Source: Stutzerimonas chloritidismutans AW-1 (GTDB lineage: Bacteria > Pseudomonadota > Gammaproteobacteria > Pseudomonadales > Pseudomonadaceae). From it: DNA of 64,000 nt. The position numbers and the translations under genes are program-made. The notes under the pieces are model-generated. The model was given only the letters and a program-made list of their open reading frames with translations. It did no database searches and had not been told where the DNA came from. This document shows, in pieces, positions 8,300 to 16,848 of the stretch. Location: contig NZ_AOFQ01000062.1 of assembly GCF_000495915.1 (NCBI RefSeq), positions 111,385 to 175,384 on the forward strand, written 5' to 3'. Each line of letters starts with the position of its first letter. Positions within the stretch are counted from its first letter, which is position 1.

Positions 8300-9755
8300 A
8301 CCAACTCCTGCCATCACGGCTGATCAGGGCAATCGAAGCAGCCGGTCCCCAGCTGCCTGCTGCGTAAGGTTTGGGTGGGGCGCCGACGCGCTGCCAGCCG
8401 TCGATCAGCTGGTCGCACCACTTCCAGGCGTATTCGATTTCGTCCTTGCGCACGAAGAGGTTCTGGTTGCCCTTCATCACTTCGAGCAACAGTCGCTCGT
8501 AGGCATCGGGGATGCGCGGGCTCTTGTAGGTTTCCGAGAAATTCAGCTGCAACGGGCCGCTGCGCAGCTGCATGCCCTTGTCCAGGCCCTGGTCCTTGGT
8601 CATCACCAGCAGCGAGATGCCCTCCTGCGGCTGCAGGCGGATGATCAGCTTGTTGCCGATAAGCTGGCGCTGTTCCGGGGCAAAGATGTAGTGCGGCGGC
8701 GCCTTGAAGTGGATAACGATCTGCGACAGCTTCTGCGGCATGCGCTTACCGGTACGCAGGTAGAACGGCACGCCGGCCCAGCGCCAATTGCAGATTTCCG
8801 CCCGCAGCGCGACGAAGGTTTCGGTGTCGCTCTGGGTGTTGGAGTTTTCTTCCTCCAGATAGCCCGGCACGTGGCGGCCAAGGATGCTGCCGGCGACGTA
8901 CTGGCCGCGCACCAGCTGCTGGCCAAGATGTTCTGGCGCAATCGGCGCCAGCGCCTTGAGCACCTTGACCTTCTCGTCGCGGATGCTGTCGGCCGAGAGG
9001 TCGCTGGGCGGGTCCATGGCGATCAGGCAGAGCAGCTGCAGCAGGTGGTTCTGGATCATGTCGCGCAGCTGGCCGGCCTGGTCGAAGTAGCCCCAGCGGC
9101 CTTCGATGCCGACGGTTTCGGCAACGGTGATCTCCACGTGGGAGATGTGATTCTGGTTCCACTGGGTTTCGAACAGGCTGTTGGCGAAACGCAGGGCGAT
9201 CAGGTTCTGCACCGTGTCCTTGCCCAGGTAATGGTCGATGCGGTAGGTGCGGTCTTCCGGGAAGAAGCGCGCCACCGCGTCGTTCACTTCGCGGGAGGAT
9301 TCCAGGTCATGACCGATGGGCTTTTCCAGCACCACGCGGGTGCGCTCGGCCAGGCCCGCCTCGGCCAGCCCGGCGCAGATCGCGCCGTAGACGGAAGCCG
9401 GGGTGGCGAAGAAGGCGACGATGCTTTCCGCGTTGCCGGCCTTGTCCGCCAGCGCAGCGAAATCCTCGGCGCGGCGGAAATCCATGCTCAGGTAGTCCAG
9501 GCGCGCCATGAAGCGCTGCAGCACGGCTTCATCGAGGTCGCGTTCGCCGACGTGGCGGCGCAGATGCTCTTCGATCATCGCCAGATGGCTTGCCGGCTCG
9601 CCGCTCTCACGCGCCAGCGCGAGCAGGCGCGTTTCGGTTGGCAGCAGACCGGCGCGATCGAGCTGATAGAGCGCGGGAAACAGCTTGCGCAGGGCCAGAT
9701 CACCGAGGGCGCCGAACAGCGCCAGGGTGCAGGGTTCGACAGATAGTGGCGTCAT
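8286..9755 (-). CDS. zwf: Glucose-6-phosphate 1-dehydrogenase
   Basis: This 489-residue enzyme oxidises glucose 6-phosphate to the lactone with reduction of NAD(P). The N-terminal coenzyme fold carries GALGDLALRKL at about residues 16-26, the usual pseudomonad form of the GASGDLA fingerprint. The substrate-binding active-site segment RIDHYLGKDTVQN is present at about residue 173. Length is normal. It is the first gene of the zwf-pgl-eda unit and diverges from hexR across a 171-base AT-rich gap that contains a HexR-like half-palindrome, as expected for repression relieved by KDPG. Confidence 0.98.
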   Translation of the reverse strand: MTPLSVEPCTLALFGALGDLALRKLFPALYQLDRAGLLPTETRLLALARESGEPASHLAMIEEHLRRHVGERDLDEAVLQRFMARLDYLSMDFRRAEDFAALADKAGNAESIVAFFATPASVYGAICAGLAEAGLAERTRVVLEKPIGHDLESSREVNDAVARFFPEDRTYRIDHYLGKDTVQNLIALRFANSLFETQWNQNHISHVEITVAETVGIEGRWGYFDQAGQLRDMIQNHLLQLLCLIAMDPPSDLSADSIRDEKVKVLKALAPIAPEHLGQQLVRGQYVAGSILGRHVPGYLEEENSNTQSDTETFVALRAEICNWRWAGVPFYLRTGKRMPQKLSQIVIHFKAPPHYIFAPEQRQLIGNKLIIRLQPQEGISLLVMTKDQGLDKGMQLRSGPLQLNFSETYKSPRIPDAYERLLLEVMKGNQNLFVRKDEIEYAWKWCDQLIDGWQRVGAPPKPYAAGSWGPAASIALISRDGRSWYDDL

Positions 9756-9820
9756 GATGTTTGTTCTTCTACTAAAACTGCACTATGAATACACGGCGAT
9801 GCCCTGTTATTCAAGCTCAA

Positions 9821-9836
9821 TGTAGTAATAAAAACA
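9821..9836. promoter_or_regulatory. Candidate HexR operator in the zwf-hexR gap
   Basis: TGTAGTAATAAAAACA is a partial palindrome in the AT-rich divergent region. It fits the reported gammaproteobacterial HexR pattern (TGTARTxxxxxYTACA type) in the left arm and in four of the last five bases. The same TGTAGT arm recurs just upstream of edd. It is placed to control both zwf and hexR. The site is inferred from sequence only, and other half-sites in the gap are weaker. Confidence 0.5.
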
Positions 9837-9926
9837 ACATTTACTGCAAAACAAGATTCCTATGGTCGCTCCGCATCTCGCTCAGTAGCATAGGCCACCC
9901 CTTTGGCAAGCCGCATCAGGACCGAC

Positions 9927-10796
9927 ATGGACCGCGTACACAACCTGCTTGAGCAGATCCAGCGCCGCATCGACGACCTCAACAAGGCCGAGCGCAAGGT
10001 CGCCGAGGTGATCCTGCGCAACCCGCAGCAGGCCACCCGCTTCAGCATCGCCACCCTGGCGCAGACCGCGCAGGTCAGCGAGCCGACAGTGAATCGCTTC
10101 TGTCGCTCGTTCGGCGTCAGCGGCTACCCGGAACTGAAGATGCAACTGGCGCAGAGCCTGGCTAGCGGCGCCGCCTATGTCAGCCAGGCGGTGGAGCCCG
10201 ACGACGGCCCGGCGGAATACACGCGCAAGATTTTCGGCTCGGCCATCGCCTCGCTGGATAGCGCCTGCCAGAGCCTCGATCCGCAGCTGGTCAGCCGAGC
10301 CGTGGACTTGATGATCCAGGCCCGGCAGATCCACTTTTTCGGCCTCGGCGCCTCGGCCTCGGTGGCGCTGGATGCGCAGCACAAGTTCTTCCGCTTCAAC
10401 CTGGCAGTAACCGCGCATTCGGACGTGCTGATGCAGCGCATGCTGGCCTCGGTGGCGCATACCGGCGAGCTGTTCGTGATCATTTCCTACACCGGGCGCA
10501 CCCGCGAACTGGTGGAGGTGGCACGTATCGCGCGGCAGAACGGCGCCTCGGTACTCGGCCTGACCGCCGCCGGCTCGCCACTGGCGCAGGCCAGCACGCT
10601 GAGCCTGAACATTCCGCTGCCCGAGGACACCGACATCTACATGCCGATGACCTCACGCATCATCCAGCTCACCGTACTCGACGTGCTCGCCACCGGCATG
10701 ACCCTGCGCCGCGGCGTGGATTTCCAGCCGCACCTGCGCAAGGTAAAGGAAAGCCTCAATGCCAGCCGCTACCCGGCGGATGAAGAGCCGAGCTAA
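9927..10796 (+). CDS. hexR: HexR, RpiR-family repressor of glucose metabolism
   Basis: This 289-residue regulator has an N-terminal RpiR-type helix-turn-helix (FSIATLAQTAQVSEPTVNRFCRSFG, about residues 41-65) and a C-terminal SIS sugar-phosphate-binding domain (FFGLGASASV, IISYTGRTRE). In pseudomonads HexR represses zwf, edd and related genes and is released by KDPG. I use the ATG at 9927 (MDRVHNLLEQI), which has AGGA upstream; a longer TTG-started frame from 9903 is less likely. It is divergent from zwf and convergent with glk, the usual pseudomonad placement for zwf-pgl-eda. Confidence 0.96.
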   Translation: MDRVHNLLEQIQRRIDDLNKAERKVAEVILRNPQQATRFSIATLAQTAQVSEPTVNRFCRSFGVSGYPELKMQLAQSLASGAAYVSQAVEPDDGPAEYTRKIFGSAIASLDSACQSLDPQLVSRAVDLMIQARQIHFFGLGASASVALDAQHKFFRFNLAVTAHSDVLMQRMLASVAHTGELFVIISYTGRTRELVEVARIARQNGASVLGLTAAGSPLAQASTLSLNIPLPEDTDIYMPMTSRIIQLTVLDVLATGMTLRRGVDFQPHLRKVKESLNASRYPADEEPS

Positions 10797-10818
10797 GGCA
10801 ACCGCGCCGGCGCGAGAC

Positions 10819-10846
10819 GCCGGATGTTGCTATAACAACATCCGGC
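10819..10846. terminator. Hairpin between convergent hexR and glk
   Basis: A perfect 11-bp stem, GCCGGATGTTG and CAACATCCGGC, encloses a CTATAA loop. It lies 22 bases past the hexR stop and 29 bases past the glk stop, placed to end both transcripts. Neither side is followed by a clear T tract, so efficiency is uncertain and a different role for the palindrome is possible. Confidence 0.6.
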
Positions 10847-10875
10847 CGCCACATATCCGAAAAATCGCCCAATCA

Positions 10876-11832
10876 TCATGCCAGCGCCTGCTCCAACGCT
10901 ACCCCAGCGCCCTCCAGCCCCGGATAGTCAGCGGTGACCAGCCACACCGGCACATCGCCGAGATAGCCGCTCATGGAACCCTTGCTGGCGAAGCCGCGGG
11001 CGAAACCACTAGCCGCGAAGAAATCGGCGAAACGCGGCACCACACCACCGACGATATACACCCCACCGCGCGCACCGAGCGTGAGCACGTTGTTGCCGGC
11101 GACCCGCCCGAGCCACACGCAGAACTGCTCCAGGGTCGCCACCGCGACATGATCACCAGCGAGCGCAGCCGCCGTGACCTCAGCCGGCGACGCCAGTCGC
11201 GGCATCAAACCGGCCAGGGCACAGACCGCACGATAGAGCAGCAACAGGCCACCGCCACTGAGCACGTCTTCCGCGCGCACATGGCCAAGCTGGGCGAACA
11301 GCATCTGCCACAGCGCCGCCTCGTGCGCATCCGCCACGGGCAGATCGACGTGTCCGCCCTCCCCCGGCAGCGCGCGCCAGCTGCCACCACCCAAGGGCAG
11401 CAACGCGGCGACGCCAAGCCCGGTGCCCGGCCCGATAACCAACGCCGGCGCATCCAGCTCGGCCTCGCCAGCACAGATCATGCGCCGCCCCGTCTCGCTT
11501 ACCCGCGTCATGCCCAGCGCCATCGCGGCGAAGTCATTGATCAGCAGCAGCTCGTCCAGCTGCAGGGCACCGCAGAAGTCGCGCCGCGTCAGCCGCCAGT
11601 GATTGTTGGTGAACGTGAACTGCTCACCCTTGACCGGCCCGGCACAGGCCAGGCACATGGCGCGAATGCTGCCCGGCGCCAGGCCGAGCGTTGACAGGTA
11701 ATGTTCGACTGCCTGCTCCGGGGTTTCGAAGTCCGCCGCAGCCAGCACTTGCACCGCCTCCAACTGCGAGTCGCGCCACAGCGCGAAACGCGCATTGGTG
11801 CCGCCTATATCTCCGACCAGCGCCAGCCTCAT
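10876..11832 (-). CDS. glk: Glucokinase
   Basis: This 318-residue ROK-unrelated bacterial glucokinase (Glk family) phosphorylates cytoplasmic glucose with ATP. The N-terminal phosphate-binding motif is LVGDIGGTNARFAL; LLINDFAAMALG contains the catalytic Asp, followed by GPGTGLGVA and the LPGEGGH segment that contacts glucose. Its start codon overlaps the stop of edd by 4 bases (ATGA), so the two are translationally coupled. The edd-glk pair is on the other side of hexR from zwf-pgl-eda and completes the route from glucose to KDPG. Confidence 0.96.
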   Translation of the reverse strand: MRLALVGDIGGTNARFALWRDSQLEAVQVLAAADFETPEQAVEHYLSTLGLAPGSIRAMCLACAGPVKGEQFTFTNNHWRLTRRDFCGALQLDELLLINDFAAMALGMTRVSETGRRMICAGEAELDAPALVIGPGTGLGVAALLPLGGGSWRALPGEGGHVDLPVADAHEAALWQMLFAQLGHVRAEDVLSGGGLLLLYRAVCALAGLMPRLASPAEVTAAALAGDHVAVATLEQFCVWLGRVAGNNVLTLGARGGVYIVGGVVPRFADFFAASGFARGFASKGSMSGYLGDVPVWLVTADYPGLEGAGVALEQALA

Positions 11833-13655
11833 CGCAGCGTCTCCAGCCCCGCAGTGAACACGCTGGCGCCCTGCTCGGCGGAGCTGAACGCCGAGCGCAT
11901 AAAGCCGAACAGCTCGCGCCCGCAGCCCTGCACACCCACAGGCGGCGCAGCAGCCGGCGATCGATCAGCCAGCTCGGCAGCATCTACCAGCACCTCGAGC
12001 ACGCCGGTCTGCCCATCCACGCGCAGCAGATCGCCGTCACGCACGCGCGCCAGCGGGCCGCCATCGATTGCCTCGGGACATACATGGATCGCGGCCGGCA
12101 CCTTGCCCGACGCACCGGACATGCGCCCGTCGGTGACCAGCGCGACCTTGAAGCCGCGGTCCTGCAGCAGACCGAGATAGGGCGTCAGTTTGTGCAACTC
12201 GGGCATACCGTTGGCACGCGGCCCCTGGAAGCGCACTACTGCAACGACGTCGCGCTCCAGCTCGCCCGCCTTGAACGCCTCGACCAGCTCCAGCTGATCG
12301 GCAAAGACCCGCGCCGGCGCTTCCACGACACGATGCTCGGGCGCCACGGCGGACACCTTCATCACGCCACGACCGAGATTGCCGCTCATCACCCGCAGCC
12401 CACCTTCAGCCGAGAACGGCCGCGCGACCGGCCGCAGGATGCTTTCGTCCAGGCTCGCCGCAGCGCCTTCACGCCAAGTCAGCCGACCGTCTTCGAGGAA
12501 GGGCTCCTGGGTGTAGCGATTGAGGCCGCGACCCATCACGGTATGCACATCCTCGTGCAGCAGGCCGGCCGCGAGCAGCTCGCGCACCAGCAGCGCGACG
12601 CCGCCCGCGGCATGGAAGTGATTGATGTCGGCTGAACCATTGGGATAGACCCGCGCCAGCGTCGGCACCACTGCGGAAAGGTCAGCCATGTCCTGCCAGG
12701 TCAGCTGGATGCCCGCCGCCTGGGCGATGGCCGGCATGTGCAGGGTGTGATTGGTCGAGCCGCCGGTGGCATGCAGCGCGACGACGGCGTTGACCAATAC
12801 GCGCTCGTCGACGAGCTCACCGAGCGGCGTGAAGCTGCCGCCCTGTGGCGTCAGTCGAGTGACCTGCCGCGCGGCCTCGGCGGTCAGCGCATCGCGCAAT
12901 GGCGTGCCTGGGTTGACGAAGGAAGAGCCCGGCAAGTGCAGGCCCATGACCTCCATCAGCATCTGGTTGGTGTTGGCGGTGCCGTAGAAGGTACAGGTAC
13001 CGGGACTGTGATAGGCCTGCATTTCCGCCGCCAGCAGCTCGTCGCGACCTGCCTTGCCTTCGGCGTAGCGCTGGCGCACCGCGGCCTTGTCCTTGTTGGC
13101 CAGGCCGGACGGCATCGGACCGGCCGGCACGAACACAGCGGGCAGATGCCCGAAGCGCAGCGAACCGATCAGCAATCCGGGAACGATCTTGTCGCAGATG
13201 CCGAGCAGCAGCGCCCCATCGAACAGGTTGTGCGACAGCGCCACCGCGGTGCTCATGGCGATCACCTCGCGACTGGCGATGGCCAGCTCCATGCCCGGCT
13301 CGCCCTGGGTGACACCGTCACACATCGCCGGCACACCGCCCGCCACCTGCCCCACCGAGCCGATATCGCGCAGCGCGTGGCGCAGGCGCTCGGGGTAGTC
13401 CTCATAGGGCTGATGCGCCGAGAGCATGTCGTTGTAGGCCGTGACGATGGCGATGTTGGCCGCATCCGGCAGCCGCAGGCGCTGCTTGTCCTGCGCGCCG
13501 CAACCGGCAACGCCATGGGCGAAGTTCGCGCATTGCGCGCCGTTGCGGGCAGGCCCAGCACTGGCAGCGCCGCGAACCATGGCGAGATAGGCTTCGCGCG
13601 TAGGCCGGCTACGCTCGATCAGGCGCTGGGTGACTTCGACCACTACGGGATGCAT
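11829..13655 (-). CDS. edd: 6-phosphogluconate dehydratase
   Basis: This 608-residue IlvD/Edd-family dehydratase turns 6-phosphogluconate into KDPG. Iron-sulfur ligands are seen in QCANFAHG and LLGICDKIVPG, with FVPAGPMPSGLANKDK and GRMSGASGKVPAAIH as further family blocks. The ATG at 13655 has AGGAGG at 13661-13665. Immediately upstream lies TGTAGT-rich AT sequence and, further out, a TTGT-N7-ACAA palindrome, both HexR-like. It is first in an edd-glk unit. Confidence 0.98.
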   Translation of the reverse strand: MHPVVVEVTQRLIERSRPTREAYLAMVRGAASAGPARNGAQCANFAHGVAGCGAQDKQRLRLPDAANIAIVTAYNDMLSAHQPYEDYPERLRHALRDIGSVGQVAGGVPAMCDGVTQGEPGMELAIASREVIAMSTAVALSHNLFDGALLLGICDKIVPGLLIGSLRFGHLPAVFVPAGPMPSGLANKDKAAVRQRYAEGKAGRDELLAAEMQAYHSPGTCTFYGTANTNQMLMEVMGLHLPGSSFVNPGTPLRDALTAEAARQVTRLTPQGGSFTPLGELVDERVLVNAVVALHATGGSTNHTLHMPAIAQAAGIQLTWQDMADLSAVVPTLARVYPNGSADINHFHAAGGVALLVRELLAAGLLHEDVHTVMGRGLNRYTQEPFLEDGRLTWREGAAASLDESILRPVARPFSAEGGLRVMSGNLGRGVMKVSAVAPEHRVVEAPARVFADQLELVEAFKAGELERDVVAVVRFQGPRANGMPELHKLTPYLGLLQDRGFKVALVTDGRMSGASGKVPAAIHVCPEAIDGGPLARVRDGDLLRVDGQTGVLEVLVDAAELADRSPAAAPPVGVQGCGRELFGFMRSAFSSAEQGASVFTAGLETLR

Positions 13656-13670
13656 GAAAACCTCCTGATT

Positions 13671-13686
13671 TGTAGTTTTTATAAAA
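13671..13686. promoter_or_regulatory. Candidate HexR half-site next to edd RBS
   Basis: TGTAGTTTTTATAAAA shares its TGTAGT arm and AT-rich core with the site in the zwf-hexR gap and sits directly upstream of the edd ribosome binding site, where binding would block transcription. The right arm is degenerate, so the call rests on the shared arm and position. Confidence 0.35.
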
Positions 13687-13735
13687 AATCAGGCGGCATC
13701 ATAACGACGAGCGGGACGATTTCGAAGAAATATGT

Positions 13736-13750
13736 TTGTTTAAAAAACAA
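13736..13750. promoter_or_regulatory. HexR-type palindrome TTGT-N7-ACAA upstream of edd
   Basis: The sequence TTGTTTAAAAAACAA is part of a 17-base inverted repeat (TTTGTTT-AAA-AAACAAA). It matches exactly the TTGT-N7/8-ACAA pattern reported for HexR in P. putida. It lies about 80 bases upstream of the edd start and is also near the 3' end of the small membrane-protein gene. Confidence 0.6.
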
Positions 13751-13761
13751 AATCACCACCC

Positions 13762-14022
13762 TCAACGACGTAGCAGTTCTAGCTGACGACGTAGCTGGGC
13801 GGCTTGCGCCTTTTCCGCCCGCAGCCCGGAAGTCAACTCAGCCTTGTCCTGCTCCAGGCGCACGATCACCTGACCAAGGCCATCCAGCAGTTCGCGCAGC
13901 ACTTCCAGTTCTCGGCATTGGCTCTGCCGGCCCATCCATAGCAGCCAGAGCAGTACCAGTAGCACCATCACGCCGCACAGCGAGGTGCCGATCAGCAGCC
14001 AGGCGAGGCTCATTGCACTCAT
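13762..14022 (-). CDS. Small single-pass membrane protein with coiled coil (86 aa)
   Basis: I do not recognise a family name. The start at 14022 is supported by AAAGGAG seven bases upstream. Residues 5-32 form one strongly hydrophobic helix (LAWLLIGTSLCGVMVLLVLL), followed by WMGRQSQ and a charged heptad-like helix (LEVLRELLDGLGQ.. to LRRQLELLRR) that should form a coiled coil on the cytoplasmic side. It is similar in plan to small pseudomonad proteins of unknown role. A TGTTTAC..GTAAACA palindrome lies about 80 bases upstream. Confidence 0.75.
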   Translation of the reverse strand: MSAMSLAWLLIGTSLCGVMVLLVLLWLLWMGRQSQCRELEVLRELLDGLGQVIVRLEQDKAELTSGLRAEKAQAAQLRRQLELLRR

Positions 14023-14100
14023 CGTTTCGCTCCTTTGCTTGCGGCGCAATGCCGCTTCCAGAGGCTCAACGATATGTAGCCTATGACGACAGGTCGATAA

Positions 14101-14122
14101 TGTTTACTTGAACAGGTAAACA
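14101..14122. promoter_or_regulatory. Inverted repeat TGTTTAC-N8-GTAAACA
   Basis: A perfect 7-bp inverted repeat with an 8-nt spacer lies in the 232-base gap between the MFS gene end and the small membrane-protein start. Position suits an operator for the small gene; it could also act as a weak terminator for the MFS gene. No regulator is identifiable. Confidence 0.4.
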
Positions 14123-14254
14123 ATTGCAGCGGGTCTTTGCGCTGAGCCGATGGCCATAGCCGCCACATCCCGCTGAGCTCGTTGGGCGCTGCGCCAGCCC
14201 GACGCAGCGCTCAAGCAACCACATGTCGTGAAACATTACAGATAGGCGTCGGCA

Positions 14255-15682
14255 CTATTCGCCGACATCCACCGGTCGCCGCACATCGTCGTCATGGCCA
14301 GGGTCGCGATGTTCCAGCTGCAGGAACAATGCGGCAGCGAGCATCGCCATACCGCCGACGCAGAGAAACGTCAGCTGAAATGCCCGAAGCACCTCACTGC
14401 CCTGCGCGCCGTCCACGGTGAAGCCTCCCAGCAGCGCACCGGCGGTGGCGACGCCAAGGCTCATTGATAGCTGCACCACCACCGACAGCAGGCTGTTGCC
14501 GCTACTGGCGTCGGCATGGCTAAGGCCGACCAGGGTGACGGTGTTCATCGCGGTGAACTGCATCGAGTTGACCATGCCGATCAGGCCCAGATGCACCAGC
14601 AGCAGCCACGTCGGCGTTTGTCCATCGATGGTCGCCAGGATGGCGATCAGGCAGCCGAGCAGCAGCGTGTTGCCGATCAGCAGACGGCGATAACCGAGAC
14701 GATCGATGATCGGCTTGGCCAGGGATTTGACCGCCATCGCACCCAAGGCCAGCGGAATCATGCTCATCCCGGCCTGCGCCGGCGAATAGCCAAGCGCCAC
14801 CTGCAGCAGCAATGGCAACAGGAATGGCAGCGCGCCACCACCCAGCCGGGCAAACAGGTTGCCGAAGATGCCCACCGCAAAGCTGCGCGTATGGAACAGC
14901 TTGGGGCTGAACAGCGGCGCATCGATGCGCCCGGCGCGCAGCCAGTAGGCCGCCATGCACGCTGCGCCGCCGAACAGCAGCAGCATCACGCGGGCATGCG
15001 ACATGTGCATCTGGCCGAGCCCCTCCAGCGCGATGGTGACCAGCACCATCGCTGCGCCGAACAGCAGGAAGCCGAGCGTATCGAAGCGCACCCGCTTGGG
15101 CCCTTTGAGATCGGGCATGAAGCGCAGCGCGGCGATGCAGCCAATCACGCCCACCGGCAGATTGATCAGGAAGATCCAGTGCCAGGAGGCGTACTCCACC
15201 AGCCAGCCACCCAGGGTTGGCCCGAGCAACGGGCCGACCAGTCCTGGCAGTGCGATAAAGGCCATGATCCGCACGAAGTCGCTGCGCGGAAATGCCCGCA
15301 GCACCACCAGCCGCCCCACCGGCAGCATCAGCGCTCCGCCCAGCGCCTGCAGCACGCGGGAAGCCACCAGCTGGTTGAAGCTGGTCGACAACGCGCACAA
15401 CAGCGAGCCCACGGAAAACAGCACGATGGCGGTCACGAAGATGCGCCGGCTACCGAAGCGGTCAGCAATCCAGCCGGATGCCGGAATCAGCAGCGCCACC
15501 GTGAGCATGTAGGCGATCACCACACCCTGCATGCGCAGGGGGTTTTCCGCCAGATCACGCGCCATGGCCGGCAGCGCGGTATTGAGAATGGTGCCGTCCA
15601 GCGTCTGCATGAAGAAGGCGATGGCCACCAGCCACGGAAGAATCCGTGCGGTGCGGGCGTCGAGTGAGACGGGCGGTTGCAT
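14255..15682 (-). CDS. MFS multidrug exporter, DHA2 (14-helix) family, MdtD/EmrB-like
   Basis: This 475-residue inner membrane protein has about 13-14 hydrophobic helices. The DHA2 signature at helix 1 is present (FFMQTLDGTILNTALPAMA), as are the A-motif loop GWIADRFGSRR and motif C around GPLLGPTLGGWLV. These drug:proton antiporters export hydrophobic or amphiphilic compounds; the substrate here is unknown. There is no adjacent membrane fusion protein, so it would act alone like MdtD. It is divergent from the ftr iron operon across a 272-base gap with a Fur box nearer the ftr side. Confidence 0.87.
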   Translation of the reverse strand: MQPPVSLDARTARILPWLVAIAFFMQTLDGTILNTALPAMARDLAENPLRMQGVVIAYMLTVALLIPASGWIADRFGSRRIFVTAIVLFSVGSLLCALSTSFNQLVASRVLQALGGALMLPVGRLVVLRAFPRSDFVRIMAFIALPGLVGPLLGPTLGGWLVEYASWHWIFLINLPVGVIGCIAALRFMPDLKGPKRVRFDTLGFLLFGAAMVLVTIALEGLGQMHMSHARVMLLLFGGAACMAAYWLRAGRIDAPLFSPKLFHTRSFAVGIFGNLFARLGGGALPFLLPLLLQVALGYSPAQAGMSMIPLALGAMAVKSLAKPIIDRLGYRRLLIGNTLLLGCLIAILATIDGQTPTWLLLVHLGLIGMVNSMQFTAMNTVTLVGLSHADASSGNSLLSVVVQLSMSLGVATAGALLGGFTVDGAQGSEVLRAFQLTFLCVGGMAMLAAALFLQLEHRDPGHDDDVRRPVDVGE

Positions 15683-15883
15683 GAAGTCCCCGGATACGAA
15701 AGGTGCACCATCTTAGAGGATTCGTTCGGCGCCGGTTCGGGTCGCTGCACCCTGCACACCCACACCAAGTGCCACTGTGACGACCTGTCGCAGTTAGCCT
15801 GCAGCGCCCGCAAACAGCCGTCTGCAGCGGCATACAGCTTTGCATTCAGACACCGGTAACAAAATATTTCTTGGGAAATTGAC

Positions 15884-15902
15884 GCGAATCATTATCATTC
15901 GG
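15884..15902. promoter_or_regulatory. Fur box upstream of ftrABCD
   Basis: GCGAATCATTATCATTCGG matches the core of the 19-bp Fur consensus (ATCATTATCATT). It is 53-71 bases upstream of the ftrA start, a promoter position, and indicates iron-repressed expression of the operon. Confidence 0.85.
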
Positions 15903-15954
15903 AAGCGCAAGTGCAATCTTCGCTCCGTCCTTTTCTGTTTCCGGAGAATTCCCA

Positions 15955-16488
15955 ATGCGCATCCCCGTCACACTGGCCATCACAACCCTGCTGCTCACCC
16001 CGCTCGCCCAGGCGAAGGAATACCCCATCGGCGAACCACAGCAGTGCGGCGGCATGGAGGTCGGCGCGGTGTATCTGCAGCCGGTCGAAATGGACCCACC
16101 GGGCATGATGCGTGCCGCGGCCGAGTCCGACGTGCATCTCGAGGCCGATATCAGCGCCACCGAAGACAACCGCAACGGCTGGCAGGAAGGCAGCTTCGTC
16201 CCTTACCTGAGCATCCACTACACGCTGCGCAAGAAGGGTTCCGACGAAGTCGTTGAAGGCGATTTCCATCCGATGGTGGCAAACGACGGCCCGCACTACG
16301 GTGACAACGTCAAGCTGCTCGGCCCAGGCAAGTACCAGTTGACCTACAAGATCCTGCCGCCGGGCTCGGGGCACAACATGTTCGGTCGCCACACCGACAA
16401 GGAAACCGGCGTCGCCCCCTGGTTCGAAGGCTGCGAGCTGACGTACGAGTTCACCTACGCCGGCATCGGCAAGAAAGGGGGCTACTGA
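15955..16488 (+). CDS. ftrA: Periplasmic iron-transport protein of the P19/FtrA (FetP) family
   Basis: The 177-residue precursor has a clear signal peptide (residues 1-20, cleaved after LAQA). The mature protein shows the P19/Tp34 fold motifs: QCGGMEVGAVYLQPVEM near the start, then DFHPMVANDGPHYGDN and a conserved GRHTDKETGV region supplying copper/iron-binding Met and His residues. The family (Campylobacter P19, E. coli FetP, Bordetella FtrA) works with an FTR1 permease in ferrous iron uptake. The stop overlaps the next start (TGATG), and a Fur box lies upstream. Confidence 0.92.
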   Translation: MRIPVTLAITTLLLTPLAQAKEYPIGEPQQCGGMEVGAVYLQPVEMDPPGMMRAAAESDVHLEADISATEDNRNGWQEGSFVPYLSIHYTLRKKGSDEVVEGDFHPMVANDGPHYGDNVKLLGPGKYQLTYKILPPGSGHNMFGRHTDKETGVAPWFEGCELTYEFTYAGIGKKGGY

Positions 16489-16826
16489 TGCGTCGCGCCG
16501 GGCAATCGCTGCTCGGCGTGCTGCCGCTACTGGTCGGGCTCGCGAGCCCGGCGCAGGCCGCGCTGCCGACGTACGAGCTGACCATACGTGACGGCCACTT
16601 CGAGCCAGCGACCATCGAAGTCCCTGCCCGCCAGCGCTTCAAGATCATCGTGCACAACGCCGGCAGCGGGCCGACCGAGTTCGAGAGCACCCCGCTACGC
16701 GTCGAGAAGGTGCTGTCACCCGGGGTGACCTCCTTCGTCGTGATCCACCCGCTGAAGCCGGGCCGCTATCCATTCTTCGACGAATTCCATATGGATCTTC
16801 CCGAAGGCGAGATCGTCGCCAAGTAG
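16488..16826 (+). CDS. ftrB: Periplasmic cupredoxin-like protein FtrB
   Basis: This 112-residue protein has a signal peptide (LLPLLVGLASPAQA). It carries a cupredoxin_1-type beta domain (YELTIRDGHFEP..IEVPARQRFKIIVHN..GPTEFES) as in FtrB of Bordetella. In that system FtrB is proposed to oxidise or hand over ferrous iron between FtrA and the FtrC permease. The typical plastocyanin Cys-x-His-Met cluster is not visible, so copper binding, if any, must use other ligands. It overlaps ftrA by one base and is followed 22 bases later by ftrC with GAGGAGAG as ribosome binding site. Confidence 0.88.
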   Translation: MRRAGQSLLGVLPLLVGLASPAQAALPTYELTIRDGHFEPATIEVPARQRFKIIVHNAGSGPTEFESTPLRVEKVLSPGVTSFVVIHPLKPGRYPFFDEFHMDLPEGEIVAK

Positions 16827-16848
16827 TTGCTTTTCTGAGGAGAGTCCC

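Noticed and set aside
8286..8320. Zwf fingerprint GALGDLA (instead of GASGDLA) as a possible defect in zwf
   Set aside because: I recall the same Leu in other pseudomonad Zwf proteins, so it is normal for the group. The motif itself lies at the 5' end of zwf near 9690-9710.
14101..14122. TGTTTAC..GTAAACA as an intrinsic terminator of the MFS gene
   Set aside because: The stem is AT-rich and 130 bases beyond the stop codon without a T tract; an operator is more likely.
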